Positions 1 to 11,727 of a DNA stretch of 64,000 bases are shown one piece after another. The stretch's first letter is position 1, and each line of letters starts with the position of its first letter. The stretch spans positions 1,488,001 to 1,552,000 of the forward strand of contig BCIO01000002.1 in the NCBI GenBank assembly GCA_001599975.1, written 5' to 3'. Under the pieces are notes generated by a model, which worked only from the letters and a program-made list of their open reading frames with translations, had not been told where the DNA came from and did no database searches. This DNA comes from Cystobasidiopsis lactophilus. Taxonomy: Eukaryota > Basidiomycota > Agaricostilbomycetes > Agaricostilbales > Chionosphaeraceae. The position numbers and the translations under genes were made by a program.

Positions 1-1568
1 AGCTTGCACTCCCCTGCTTTGCCTCTGTGGGCAGGTACTGACGCGCTTGGCCGCAGACCATCACCCCCGTCATCGCTTTCGGTGCTTCGGCTGAGCGTGG
101 TCGCCTCGCGCCTTTGATCATCCTCACTTTCTGCTGGACTGTCAGTCACTCGCTCCGCTCATTCTTGTGTTTGAGAATCCAAGCTGATTTCATGCTGTCT
201 GCAGACCATTGTTTATGGTTCGTCTCGCCGCGGCTAACGCCTTTGTTTTCTTTTAGCTAACAAGCGCCCACAGACCCCGTTGCCCACTGGACCTGGTCGC
301 CCCTCGGCTGGGTGAGTCTGGCTTGGCATTTAATGCAAAAGCCGTCGCTGACTTTGCGCGCGAATTCCAGGACTACATTCTCGGCGGTCTCGACTATGCC
401 GGTGGAGGACCCGTTCACATGACCTCTGGCTGGGCCGCCCTCGCGTACTCCATCTACGTCGGAAAGCGCCGAGGCTACGGCACCGAGCGCCTCGCCGTTC
501 GCCCCTCGTCTGTCGCCAACGTCGTTCTTGGCACGGCCCTGCTCTACTTCGGCTGGTTCGGATTCGTGAGTCCTTTCTCCCCTTCCAGCCTCCAGCAACA
601 GCAGAGCTCATTCCTGGCACAGAACGGTGGCTCTGCTTGCAACATGTCCATGCGCGCCATCCAATCTATGCACGCTACCAACATCGCCGCCGCCACTGGA
701 GGTCTCACTTGGTTGTTCATGGATTACCGCATTGAACGCAAGTGGTCGACCATCGGCATGTGCTCCGGCATCGGTGAGCCTTGACTTTCGATGCTTTGGA
801 AGGAGCGGGCCGCTAAAATTTCGGCGCTCGCAGTCGCTGGTCTTGTCGGCATCACCCCCGCTGCCGGTTACGTTGGATCGCCCGCTTCCGTCGCCATTGG
901 TGTCCTCACTGCCATCGCATGCAATTTGGCCACCAAGATCAAGTTCTGGATCCACGTCGACGACGCCCTCGATGTGTGGGCTCTCCACGGTGTTGGAGGC
1001 ATGGTTGGCGCAGCTCTTACCGGCATCTTCGCTGACTCGCGCGTCGCTTCCTTCGATGGCATCACCGCCATCCCCGGCGGCTGGATCAACCACCACTACA
1101 TCCAGCTCGGCTACCAGCTTGCCCACGTTTGCGCCGACTCGGGCTACTCTTTCGTCCTCACCCTCATCCTCTGCTTCCTCATCGACCACATCCCTGGCTG
1201 CTACTTGCGTGCCTCTGAGGAGGCTGAGATCATTGGCATTGACGTCGAGCAGATGGGCGAAGGTGGGCTTCCTCCCTGTCTCTCTGGGCTTCCTCCCTCT
1301 CCCTCTAGCAAACCCACACTGATCCTCTTCGATACAGTGAGCTACGACTTTGTCCATTACCGCAGAGATGCAGAAGGAACCCACGACGTCGACTACGAAA
1401 ACACCCACTCTGTGGCCAGCGACGAGAAGAAGCATTCTGATGATAAGGTTGCCGAGGCGTACGTTCCAATCTGCTGCTTGCGAACCTGAGGCTATCAGAA
1501 AGCTCATCCGCTGCTACAGACCTGGTGCTGGCGTTGGACGTGCAGGTGCCGAGATGACCGAGGCCTAA
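1..1568 (+). CDS. Ammonium transporter (Mep/Amt family), 5' end outside window
   Basis: Plasma-membrane ammonium permease. The visible part runs from the mid-protein ITPVIAFGASAERGR segment through GGLDYAGGGPVH and IQSMHATNIAAATGG to the conserved DDALDVWALHGVGGMVGA segment; the ALHGVGG histidine is one of the family's pore residues. Several membrane helices are evident. Splicing by eye gives at least six introns, including a 13-base exon at 205-217 (encodes TIVYD with its neighbours) and a last intron at 1459-1498 that leads to a C-terminal tail ending AEMTEA at 1568. The tail after the last helix is cytoplasmic and acidic, as in fungal Mep proteins. Whether it is a high-affinity Mep2-like sensor or a plain transporter cannot be told from this part. 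Confidence 0.93.
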
Positions 1569-2256
1569 GCGCCTCTGCCATCGCCCTGTGCAGCCGACCT
1601 CTGTTCCATCGGCCATCCTCCCGTCTCTGTTATATGGGTCTGTCGGCGATTATGTGCTATTGTTGCAGGACGTTCTTTTTCTCTTATTTCATGGAGCCCG
1701 CCACGCCCTCTCCTTCTCTCCAACCCTAATCTCTTCGCTGGCGCTTCAAAAACCTCCCCGACCCTCTCTCCCGGATTCCCAGCAACAACAAAAACCCCAA
1801 CCCTTAGAAGCTCTTTAGATCTTTTTGTTGCCAGGATCTCTAGGTTCGCAGAAGGGAGAACAACTTGTACAGGCCGCTACCCTCATTTTTGGCGGGAAAC
1901 ACGGGGAGAAATTCAACGCCTTTACCAGGCTTGTTTACAATCCAAATTGCCTCGATGCCACCCTTTAATGAGATGCCGCCGTCCTTTGAGTGCGTGGCAG
2001 CTTACTACAGTCGGCAGTGGCGGAAGAAGTCGAGAGCCGCGGCCGCTCGTCCAGTCCCTGGACACGTTTGGCCTGGCCTGCTGTTGCGAAATGTCTACTC
2101 TGTAGGTACAGGGCAAAAGAGCAGCGCCAGAGAGAAGCAACGGCCAGTATGCCGGCCGCTGGACCCGTTTTCAAGACTGGAGCACGGGCGGTTGGATGAT
2201 GATGGTGGGTATCAAAAATGCGTAAATGTGTTGGCAAAGATGTACAGCGGAAGGCT
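1569..2256. other. Convergent intergenic region, no gene seen
   Basis: Lies between the 3' ends of the ammonium transporter and TAF10. It starts with a pyrimidine-rich stretch (about 1660-1770). The open frames in it are short, lack recognisable motifs and differ in composition from the neighbouring exons. Probably two 3' UTRs and spacer. Confidence 0.5.
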
Positions 2257-2885
2257 TCAGAGGTAGTATGGGGCCCTGTGAAGAACATTCGATTCCTGGC
2301 TTCGAGAAATAAAGCAGCCGTTTGCTATGCACTCACCGAGTCGCAGGGATGCCATACTCGTTCAGAGCAGCAGTCAGGTCGTCCATAGTGAGCACCGTCT
2401 TGTGCTTGTCCTGCCCCTTGCCCGCCAGCGCCGGCGGCCTGCCTGCCGGCTGGTGGGTCCTCGCGCGAGCGTATTGGTAGGCGTCCGACACGATGTCGGA
2501 GACAAATTTTTGGGCGGCCAGAGCAAGCAGCTTGGTGACCTGGGGCGAGGGCGAGGCGAAGCCGGCCTTCTCGAGGTAGTACTGCATCAGGGAATCGGGC
2601 AAAATGGGGGCGACGTTGTTGGCCGCCGACGGGTCCAGCGAGGCCAGCAATTCCACCAGCATTCTGTTGCAGTGAAGCATTAGTACCAAATCTCGCGCAC
2701 AGCAGGGCCGCCCATAGGGGCACGACGGTCTCGACGCACTTGTCTCTGCGAGCCTGGCTCTCGATGTCCTCCTGAGAAGGTCCAGCAGCCGGCACTGGCG
2801 AGGCGCTGGAGCCTTGGGCACGTGCTTCAGCTGGCGGTAGCTGCTGGGAGAAGAGCAGCGACGGGTCGATGCTGAAACCACTCAT
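2257..2885 (-). CDS. TAF10: TFIID/SAGA subunit TAF10
   Basis: Histone-fold subunit shared by TFIID and SAGA, acting in the nucleus in RNA polymerase II initiation. The TAF10 core is clear: PDSLMQYYLEKAGF, then LLALAAQKFVSDIVSDAYQ and VLTMDDLTAALNEYGI. The N-terminal ~50 residues are low-complexity, as usual in the family. The start is taken at the ATG at 2885 (MSGFSIDPSL); an in-frame ATG exists upstream at 2954. Two introns are inferred: one ending just before MLVELLASLDP, and one at 2276-2336. The second lets the protein finish in a 19-base last exon, giving a C-terminus RAPYYL that matches the usual PEYYL-type family end. Divergent from the amidase gene. Confidence 0.9.
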
Positions 2886-3169
2886 CTGTGGCGACACTGG
2901 CGAGTGGTGGACTGCGGGAGAGAGGTGCCTTCGCCCTTGCCTTCGCTCCGCCACCTTTGTTCACCCACTTGTGCTATCTTGTAAGCTGCTGAGCAGCAGC
3001 TAGACCTGCCAACCAGTGACCGACAGCCGCCCACCGCCCCGGTCTGCCGCACCATTTCGCCTCGCAGAAAGCGCCGCTTTGCGAACTCATCATATCTCTC
3101 GCTCTTCTCTGTTCAGCCAATATAGTGCACTCACTGCAATCAGCTTCTCTGAATATCTGAGCTGTAATC

Positions 3170-5300
3170 ATGTTAGATGTCGTCGAGGCTACGATCGCCC
3201 AGGCTGCTGATGCCTTATCTGCTGGCTCGACGACGAGTGTGGAATTGACTGCTCTGTGTCTTGACCGGTTGGCGGCTTACGACCGACAGAATGAAGCGCT
3301 CAACTCCACGCCATTGCTCAATCCTGGGGCTTTCGAGCAAGCTGCGCAGTCGGACGCCCGGAGGAAAGCTGGCGCTAAGCTGGGCTTGCTGGAAGGCATT
3401 CCGTACACTGCCAAAGACTCCTACTCTGTCAAAGGCATGACTGTCGCATCCGGGTCGCCTGCTTTTGTGGATCTGGTCGCCAGCTATGATGCGCATCTAA
3501 TCGAGAAGCTGAGCGAGAACGGGGCTGTTCTTTTGGGAAAGACCAACATGGTGAGTCCCTTTGATTTGCTCGTAGATCAGAACCTGAGTCGTCAGGTCAG
3601 CCTCCCATGGCAGCGGGTGGAATGCAGAGGGGTGTTTACGGAAGAGCCGAGTCGCCTTACAACAAAGACTTTTTGGCTGCCGCCTTTGCTTCCGGCTCTT
3701 CGAACGGCTCTGGAGTGTCCGTTGGCGCATCTCTTGGCTTCTTTGGTCTCGGAGAAGAGACTGTCAGCTCTGGGCGCTCGCCAGCGTCCAACAACGGCCT
3801 TTGTGCTTACACGCCCTCGCGTGGCGTCATCAGCCTCCGTGGCAACTGGCCGCTGTTCCCCTCTTGCGACGTTGTGGTGCCTCACACTCGAACGACGGAA
3901 GATCTATTTGCGCTGCTCCGAGTGGCTTGCATCCCGGACCCAAAGACCGCTGGCGACTTTTGGAGAGAGCAAGAGGCGGTCAAGCTGCCCCAGATCACCC
4001 TGCCATTCGACTCTTTGGCGAACCCCAATGCTCTCAAGGGGAAGAGGCTCGCTGTGCCTAAGATGTACATCAACAAGGACGACTCGCAGGGCATCGTAGT
4101 CCGCGACTCAATCATGCAGCTGTGGGCGAGAGCAAAGGCCGACCTGGAGGCGCAAGGGGCAGAGGTGGTGGAAAGCGATTTCCCTGTGATCGTGGCGTAC
4201 GGCGGCTATCTCGAATTGGACAGCGCGTATCTGCCAGCTCGGTGGAACAATCTGGAGAACCAGGCTCTAAGTCAGTGGCCTCGGTGCAAACCCCCTCCCT
4301 AGAACGAGATCGCTGATTCTGTGACGCTTCTCAGTTGGTTTGGGCTGGAACCGGTTCCTGGAGCTCAACAACCAGCCTGGCTGCAACAAGCTGACCGACG
4401 TCTCGCCATCTATGATCTTCCCGAGGCCGCCGGGTGCCTTAGAAGATAAAGCAGGCGGAACGGTGTACCCCTATGCAGAAGTCTTCGAGGCGTCGCAGAA
4501 GGGACCGTATTCCGCTCTACCTGGATTTGCCGAGGGCTTGCAAAGGCTGGAAGACCTCAGGAAGAGCGAGTTCGAGGACTGGCTGGACAAGAACAAGTTT
4601 GATGCGGTTGTGTTCCCCGCCAACGCAGACGTGGGCCCGGCCGATGCTGATACGAACCTGGAGAGCTCTGTCAAAGCGTGGAAGAACGGCGTCTTCTTCT
4701 CAAATGGCAATCGCGTCATTCGCCACCTTGGCATGCCTACCTCAAATGTCACCATGGGTGTCATGGAGGACACCAAAATGCCAGGTCAGTCTTTTGGTGC
4801 ACGATTTCACGCCCAGAAAGCTGACAGCGTCTGCCTTAGTCAACCTCACTTTTGTTGGCAAAGCCTACGACGACGCCCAGCTTCTCTCATACGCTTATGC
4901 CTATGAGCAGCAGTCTAAACGCCGGGAGGCCCCCAAGCTGACTCCCGTCTTGCCGCCTCGAACTTGGAGCGCCACCATCTCGCCCGCATCAACGGGCACC
5001 TCGCCCATCTCCATTTCCATTGACATGGTGCCCTCTTTCCAAGGCAACCCACTTCTCGCCATCACGCTCGAATGCTCTTCGGCGAAACGAGTCTCGGTCA
5101 CGTCTAATGGCCTGCCGGTGAACTTCAAGTTCGAAGGCGGAAGCTGGAAAGGCGAGTGCGAAGCCCTGATGCCGCCGCCGCGCCGAGAAGCGGAGAGGGC
5201 TGTTCCAGAGTGGTCTCCTGCCATGATCGTCGCCATCGTTGAACACAGCGATGGCACGAAGACGGGCAAGACGCTTCATCTATCAGAGATCTACGCCTGA
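3170..5300 (+). CDS. Amidase (amidase-signature family)
   Basis: Predicted amide-bond hydrolase of the amidase-signature fold. The family landmarks appear in order: the Lys region IPYTAKDSYSVKG (about residue 80), the glycine/serine block ASGSSNGSGVSVGASLG, and GEETVSSGRSPASNNG with the probable nucleophilic serine. The GEET..SGR..A..N form is closest to the allophanate-hydrolase-like branch of the family rather than to acetamidases, so the substrate is open. Introns are inferred after GKTNM (3551 to about 3604), near 4270-4334 and near 4786-4840. The C-terminal region after VNLTFVGKAYDD is a separate small domain ending HLSEIYA at 5300. Divergent from TAF10 with about 285 bases between start codons. 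Confidence 0.88.
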
Positions 5301-5472
5301 AGCGCCACCGAATCCAATTTCCCGAGCATTAGACTTGTACATATATTTAGAGCACACATCCTGACTTACTGCCACACTTCGGAGTCAGTTTGACTCTACC
5401 ATCCCTGCTAAGCTAATTTGATGGCGGAATCTGAACACAGCTGGGAAAAGCCCTTCTTTGACTCCAAACACG

Positions 5473-7149
5473 ATGGCTTCCCTAGCAGACTCGACTGCGT
5501 CGTTGTCTGTCTCTGAAGTGTCGTCTTCGGCCGCTTCGAATGCAGAATCGGAAACGCCTGCCACCTCGGTGGCTTCACAAGCCGGCAAGGCGCCTCGCTC
5601 ATACAGGTTCGCCACGCTGGTAGCTTCGGTGTACGCTTGCTTGACCTCTTTGACAACTGCCTATTGTACTCTGCTTACTCCAAAGACTCGCAGAGACAAC
5701 CCAGATGCCAACCACCGGGATCAGCACGGGAGCTCGAGCGTGAGTACTAATTGCCCCAGCGAGTCAACAATAGCAAGACCTGACGTGCTTCCCTTGCGCT
5801 TGCTAGGTGCCCATCTACCAAACCGCCACTTTCAAGGGCATGGGCGGCGAGTACGACTACTCTAGGTCGGGCAACCCAACCCGCAAGTTTTTGGAGAACC
5901 ACATCGCTAAGATCTCGTCTGCCCGCCACGCCTTTGCCGTCTCCTCTGGAATGGGTGCACTGGACGTTATCTTTCGCTTGCTGAAGCCCGGCGACGAGAT
6001 CATCGCTGGTACGTCGGGAATCGCCAGCTCAATGCTTTTGAGCCTCGACTCACTTTAGGCCCGGGCAGGCAACGACTTGTACGGAGGTTCCAATCGCCTA
6101 CTGACCTACCTCAAGGCCCACAATGGCATCACCACTCACCACATCTCGACCACTGATCCCGCCAACTTCTTGCCGTACCTGACCAAGGCCGACTCGAAGG
6201 TCAAGATGGTCTTGCTGGAGACGCCGACGAACCCGCTGCTCCAGATTGCCGACCTCTCGGCCATCGCCGACTTGGTCCACAGCCACCTTCCTGAAGCGCT
6301 GATCGTCGTCGACAACACCATGATGAGCCCTTACCTTCAGAGGCCGCTCGAGCACGGCGCGGACCTGGTCTATGATTCGGGCACCAAATACCTTAGCGGC
6401 CACCACGATCTCATGGCCGGTGTGATCGTGTGCGACAGAGACGATGTGGCTAAGGTTCGTCACAATCCCAAATCTCTTTACCCGACGCCAATCCTGAAAA
6501 GGATCGCCATAGGGGATCGCGTTCACCATCAACTCTGTGGGCAACGGCCTGGCGCCTTTCGACTGCTTCTTGCTTCTTCGCGGCACCAAGACCTTGGCGC
6601 TGCGTATGGATCAGCAGCAAAAGTCGGCCCAATCCGTCGCTGAATATCTCGACAATCTCGGCTTCCTCGTCCACTTCCCCGGTTTGCCGAACCATCCCGG
6701 CAAAGAGACGCACGACAAGCATGCAGCAGGTGCTGGTGCGGTTCTGAGCTTTGTGACCAACGACAAGGCCTTGAGCGAGAGGATCGTGGCCGCCACTCGA
6801 CTTTGGGGCATCTCCGTCTCGTTCGGCTGTGTGAACAGTTTGATCAGCATGCCCTGCCTCATGTCGTTCGTTTCATCCCTCACTACGGCATAGCGTCCTT
6901 CTCTGACTACCTTGGCTTCGCAACAGGCATGCTTCCATCGACCCCGCGGTGCGCGCTGCGCGAAACCTGCCAGAGGACCTCATTCGACTCTGCGTGGGCA
7001 TCGAGGACACAGAAGACTTGATTGACGACCTAGAGGCTGCCCTACTCGAGGCCGGCGCCATTCGCGTCCAGCCGGACGGCAGCAAGGCGCGAGTCACCTC
7101 GGCCCAAACTCCGGTCCCTCCCCGACATCTGCCTTTGCCGTCCGAAGAG
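5473..7149 (+). CDS. STR3: Cystathionine beta-lyase (N-terminal half of an apparent fusion)
   Basis: PLP-dependent Cys/Met-metabolism enzyme that splits cystathionine to homocysteine, pyruvate and ammonia. Seen: VPIYQTATFKG, the YDYSRSGNPTR phosphate-binding segment, DLYGGSNR, the VVDNTMMSPY aspartate, and YDSGTKYLSGHHDLMAG with the PLP lysine; SGHHDLMAG is typical of STR3-type beta-lyases. The C-terminal LIRLCVGIEDTEDL is also standard. Introns fit at 5740-5806, around 6009-6067, 6456-6508 and 6870-6927; a further one near 5623-5690 is likely. Start taken at ATG 5473. No stop codon follows the enzyme: the frame runs on through a ~25-residue Pro-rich linker into mevalonate kinase (next entry), so 5473-8696 probably encodes one protein. 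7149 is only the domain limit. Confidence 0.85.
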
Positions 7150-8696
7150 ATGCACTCCATTGACCAGCTGGTCGTTTCTGCGCCTGGCAAAATCATCCTG
7201 TTTGGAGAGCACGCTGTGGTTCATGGGCATGTAAGCTGTCCTGCCCGGGCGCTTTTCTTTAGCTCGGCTGATCGCCAAGTAACAGCTCGCTGTTGCTGCT
7301 GCTCTGGGGCTTCGATGCTACTGTCTGGTCGAAGCTCGAGCCGACAAGAAGATCTCATTGAGCTTGCCCGACATCAATGTCGACCGTACCTGGGAGACGG
7401 ATGACCTGCCGTTCCCTTCCTTGCCAGTCCCATACTCCGACACACCAGATCCGAAATTGTTGGCCAAAGTGACCGCCTTGGCCTCCGTAGGCGAGAACAC
7501 CATCACCAACAATGCCGTCCTTTCCTTCCTATACCTGTATATTTGCTTGGGCAAGCGTTCATCGTGGGTTTCCCTTTCTTCTGATCCACAGCAGGCTCAA
7601 ACGATCTGTGTTCTCTGTAGACGCGGCCTTTCGTTTGTTGTTCGTTCGACTCTGCCCGTCGGTGCTGGCCTTGGTTCCTCGGCCGCCTACTCTGTTTGCA
7701 TCGCCTCTGCTCTGCTTCACCTTCACGCCCGTCTCGCCATCCCCAATCACTCCAAAATAATTAACGACGAGGCCATCCACCAGGGGCGCCGAGCCATCTC
7801 GCACGAAAGCGCCAAAGTCATCAACCAGTGGGCCTTCGTGGCGGAGAAGATCAACCACGGAACTCCTAGCGGCTTGGACAACACGGTGGCGTCCTACGGG
7901 GATGCCCTGACCTTCCAAAGGACCGGCTTGCCCACATCACCCATCAAGATGGACGTCATCCACGGCTTCGGTAGCTTGCGCTTCTTGCTGACCAACACCA
8001 AAGTGCCGCGCGACACCAAGACCCTGGTTGGACACGTCGGGGAACTCAAGCAAAACGAGCCGGAGCGCATTCAGAGCGTATTCGACTCGATTCACGAAAT
8101 CTCGGCGGAAGCGAGGCGGACCCTCACCGACGCGGATCTCGCCAGACCCACCCAGATTTGTGTGCTAGAGGTTCGTTCCTTGCACTCTATCGGCCGGAGC
8201 GATGTGAAACTCACGCTCGCGGCTGCAGAAATTGATCAAAAAGAACCAGGAGCTCCTGGACCAACTAGAAGTTTCCCACCCCGCTCTCGAAACCGTTCGC
8301 GTCAAAACAGCCGCCTCGCCTTACAACTTGAGCACTAAGCTCACCGGCGCTGGTGGCGGAGGATGTGCAGTCACTTTGATCCCAGATGGTGCGTTCGCTA
8401 CTTGCCCGGTTTTAAGAATGGACTGCTCATTGACATTCATTCAAATCTGAACAGGCTTCCCACAGGCTCAACTTGAAGCGCTCAGAGAAGAGCTGGTCTC
8501 GAGCGGCTTCGAGTGCTACGAGACATCGGTCGGCGGCTCTGGCTGCGGCATGTGGCTGCCGGTCGGCCAGCCCAAAGCAGAGCTCGCTGAGGGAGGATCA
8601 GAGGCGGACGTCGTGCCTCTCAGGAAGCGCTTCTTGTCCAGCCCAGCGCAGGACTTGGCGGACTTTGTTGGGGCGGAGCAGTGGCAGTTTGTGTAG
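7150..8696 (+). CDS. ERG12: Mevalonate kinase (C-terminal half of an apparent fusion)
   Basis: GHMP-family kinase phosphorylating mevalonate in the isoprenoid/sterol pathway. Motifs in order: SAPGKIILFGEHAVVHG, the ATP-binding LPVGAGLGSSAAYSV, HGTPSGLDNTVASYG with the catalytic Asp, and the C-terminal KLTGAGGGGCAVTL. Length matches the family. Introns fit at about 7231-7285, 7562-7620, 8170-8228, 8388-8453. An ATG at 7150 sits exactly where a stand-alone kinase would start (MHSIDQLVVSAPGK), but the frame is open upstream without a stop into cystathionine beta-lyase. Either the two are one bifunctional polypeptide, or internal initiation or proteolysis separates them. Stop TAG at 8694-8696. 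Confidence 0.9.
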
Positions 8697-9085
8697 ACTT
8701 GAAGTTTGGTTCGCATTTATCTCTTTCTAGCATGTAATTCACAGGACTGTGGGCTCCGTCAAGCACGAGGTCAGGGGCCGACCGTGGAAAGAAGCAAAGC
8801 GAAAGAACAGCGCCACACGCCGCCACAGGAGACGAGGCTACGAGCACAAGCTGAGACGCTGAGATCGGCGTCACAGACGGCATTCCTTCCGCAGCAACAA
8901 CCGACCTCTTAACGGTGTAAAGCCTCGCTGGACGAGTAAGCACAAGCGCAGACCAACGATCGCGGCTTGGCAGCAGCCCGTGCCGACACGTTCGATTCAA
9001 GCTTTGGTCTGAAGCGTCGACCATTTCGTCTCCCAAAAGTTTATGGAAGAGCAGTGGACTGGTGTATAGAGCAAGAGCTAGCAGG
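8697..9085. other. Intergenic region upstream of TVP38 homologue
   Basis: About 390 bases of spacer, expected to hold the terminator of the lyase/kinase gene and the promoter of the membrane-protein gene. No motif or convincing short gene was seen. Confidence 0.45.
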
Positions 9086-11102
9086 ATGGTGCTCAGTTTG
9101 TGGCAGAGATTCGTGCGCGGCGTCAAGTTTGAGGCCAAGGACACAGTCGAAGCATTAAAGGTGCGTTCTCCCCGCTCCCCTTCATCATCGCCGCCCTTTG
9201 CTGCAGCCAGAAAAGCAGGAGATTGTGCATTGGGTCAAGACCAACGACCACAGGAAGCTGCTGCGGACGCTCTTCAAGCGCAAGGCGAGTTGATTAAAAT
9301 GCGAGGCGAAGCAGGCAGGAACAAAAGCTCATGCCAATTTCAGTACTGGGGCTGGTGGATATTGCTGGCAGTAGTCATCGCCCTCAGTGTGACCTTGAGC
9401 AGCTTCCACAACCAGGTGCGTCTCATTCTACCCATCGAAAGACGCTGCGGGGGACCAAAGCTCAAAGGCTGTGTCAATCAGATTGTTACTGCCATCCGGC
9501 CATATGCAGACAGTGCGTTGCTATTCGTCTCCTCTTGCCAAGCCAGTTTGGCGGCCGGATGCTTTTGTGCTTGGTGCTCAAATTGGCCGACCCCACTTCG
9601 CAGACATCAACGATTCGCCGTGGACATGGCTCATTCCCAGCATCTTGCTGGTCATCGTCAGCTTTCCACGTATGTTGCTCTGTCCCTTGACGAAGGCTTT
9701 TGATGAAAGCTGAGCTCTGTCTTGGATTCCACAGCCCTGTTCGGCCACGAGTTGATTATTCGTTCGTTGCCATCTGTTTCTTTTTGGCTGTGCCCAACTC
9801 AGTCTTTCCCAGTACTGGTGGGCATGATCTGGTCGCTGGGCATCGGCTTCGCTATCGCAGCTGGTGGCACATTTGTTGGTTTATTCGTATCCTCCAGATG
9901 ATTGTGCAAACCTGACTTTGTCTCCACACACAGGTGGGCGAGTTAGCGACGTATTACGCTTTCAAGACGCTCTTTCGCGAGCGGGCCAAGGTGCGTATTA
10001 GGTAGCATCACAAAATCTGCCACATTGACCCGGCGCCACAGAAATTGGAGGAGAAGCATGTCCTCTATGCCTGCATTGCGAGGCTCATGCGTGATGGCGG
10101 GCTGTACATTCTCATCCTCGTTAGGTTCAGCGCGATGCCGGGGCACTTAACGTGAGTGGCTCTCGATCTAACTAAGGCCAATCTTTAAAACCCACCATGT
10201 TCTGATCCTCTTGCCTGACCAGAACCGCCATTCAAAGTACCATCGGCATTGGCATTTGGTATTACGGTATCGCTTGCTTCTTGACTCTCCCTAAGCGTAA
10301 GTTTCTTCTATTTCGGCAAGGAGCTGCGTTGTGAAAGAGCGTTCGCCACTCCAGAATTCGCGGTCGTGTACCTGGGCTACGTCTATGGCCAAACAGGCGA
10401 AGACGTCGACCCGAACAAGCCGCTTGATCAGCAGACCGGAGAGCCGCTGAACGAGTACTATTCCAAGCAGCACTCTCATGTGTCTTTGATCGTGTTCGCG
10501 GTAACGACTTTAGCAACGATAATTGCGGCTTACATCGTATGTGCCTCTTATTAGCTCTGGAGGACCTTGTCTGACATTGAGCGGGTTTTCAGGTCTGGCA
10601 AAAAGCGAGAAGACTTCGCCCCATCGTCGTCGCCGAAATGGAGGCGCGGCGGAAAGCTGAGGCGCTGGGCTTGGACGACGAGATGGAAATGGAGAACGAG
10701 GTTCCAGTTGTGGACGTTTCTCGACCCTCCATGTCGCTCCGCCAAGGCTCGGACCTGGTCTCGATTCCCTTGACGCGACGCCTTTCCTCCTCCGATCCTC
10801 GGATGGACGGCGGTTCCACCTCTCACCTTCTCATTCGGCCCAGTCTTAAAGACGCTCTCGAGTCGTCTACATCGTTGCTAGGATCTAACTGGAGCATCAA
10901 CGACACGCTGGGCGGTCGCTCGCGTTCCTCCACCATCAACAGCAAAGGGACGCGTTCCAGATCTGGCACGCTTTACAGCTTGGGCCGACCACCATCTCTA
11001 CCTGATCTTAGCGACCTCCCCTCATTTGCAGATGTGGCACTCATTCCCACGACGGAAGAACCACCGGACGCAAAGTCAAGACGGCAGTCAACCATCAGTT
11101 GA
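9086..11102 (+). CDS. TVP38: TVP38/TMEM64-type membrane protein (SNARE-associated Golgi / VTT domain)
   Basis: Multi-pass membrane protein of the DedA/VTT superfamily; yeast Tvp38 is a Golgi vesicle protein and relatives include lipid scramblases. After a short cytosolic N-terminus the order is helix YWGWWILLAVVIALSV, the SFPPLFGHELI loop, FPVLVGMIWSLGIGFAIAAG, then GELATYYAFKTLFRERAK and LILVRFSAMPGHLT, the re-entrant-loop signature, and two more helices. The C-terminal ~170 residues are a Ser/Arg-rich cytosolic tail ending QSTIS. Many short introns split the membrane domain. The one at 9285-9343 appears to be a GC-AG intron (AAG|GCGAGT...CAG). Start ATG 9086 follows an in-frame context without an upstream ATG. 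Confidence 0.85.
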
Positions 11103-11727
11103 TCTTTTTCTATGGTGCGTTCCCTCCTTCTAGCACCTTTACGAGCAAGCAATTGACGAGTTAGAGCAGTATGTTGTAAGGTGTATTGTAGTTTGCTGGG
11201 CTTGATGGACCATTTTTCTGTTCTGTGCACATTCGCATGAGCCTCTCTCTCTTCTTGTACCAGCATGTTTTCTCTGCTTATGTTTGCAAACTGCTACACG
11301 CATCGTCTCGTGTTCGGCTTGCTATTCTTGGCGCGACCTCGATTCGCCTTTTTGAGCTTGCAGGGTGGCGTTGCTCGACCACCCGCATTTGGCTATTTGG
11401 ATGATTTTTCGTCGCGCAAGCATGCTGAGCTTGTCCGTATCGACTAGCCTTCTTGGGCCGTGCTCAGAAGGCTGGCTGAGCTCTGAGAAGACGAAGCTTA
11501 GAAGCGTACGGCCTGCTCGTTGAAACGGCATTCTCGCATTGCCATCTCCTGTCTTCTGGCTGCACTCGCTCGTTTAATTCTGCGCGCACACACCACCCCT
11601 GGACCTCTTTTGTGTGCTCAATTGGGACTAGAGCCGGGCTCAGGAACGATATCAACCGGTCGCATAAAGGTGTGTTTGTTGACCTCGCACTTCATTTGAT
11701 GCAGTCGCTCAATGGGCCCACAGCATC
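11103..11727. other. Intergenic region, no gene seen
   Basis: About 625 bases between the TVP38-like gene and the Ser-rich coiled-coil gene. It is less GC-rich than the following exon and has only short motif-free frames. Presumably it holds the 3' UTR of one gene and the promoter and 5' UTR of the other. Confidence 0.45.

Noticed and set aside
608-1507. 299-codon minus-strand frame opposite the ammonium transporter
   Set aside because: It lies antisense to conserved exons and introns of the transporter and has low-complexity Val/Asp/Gly composition typical of a shadow frame.
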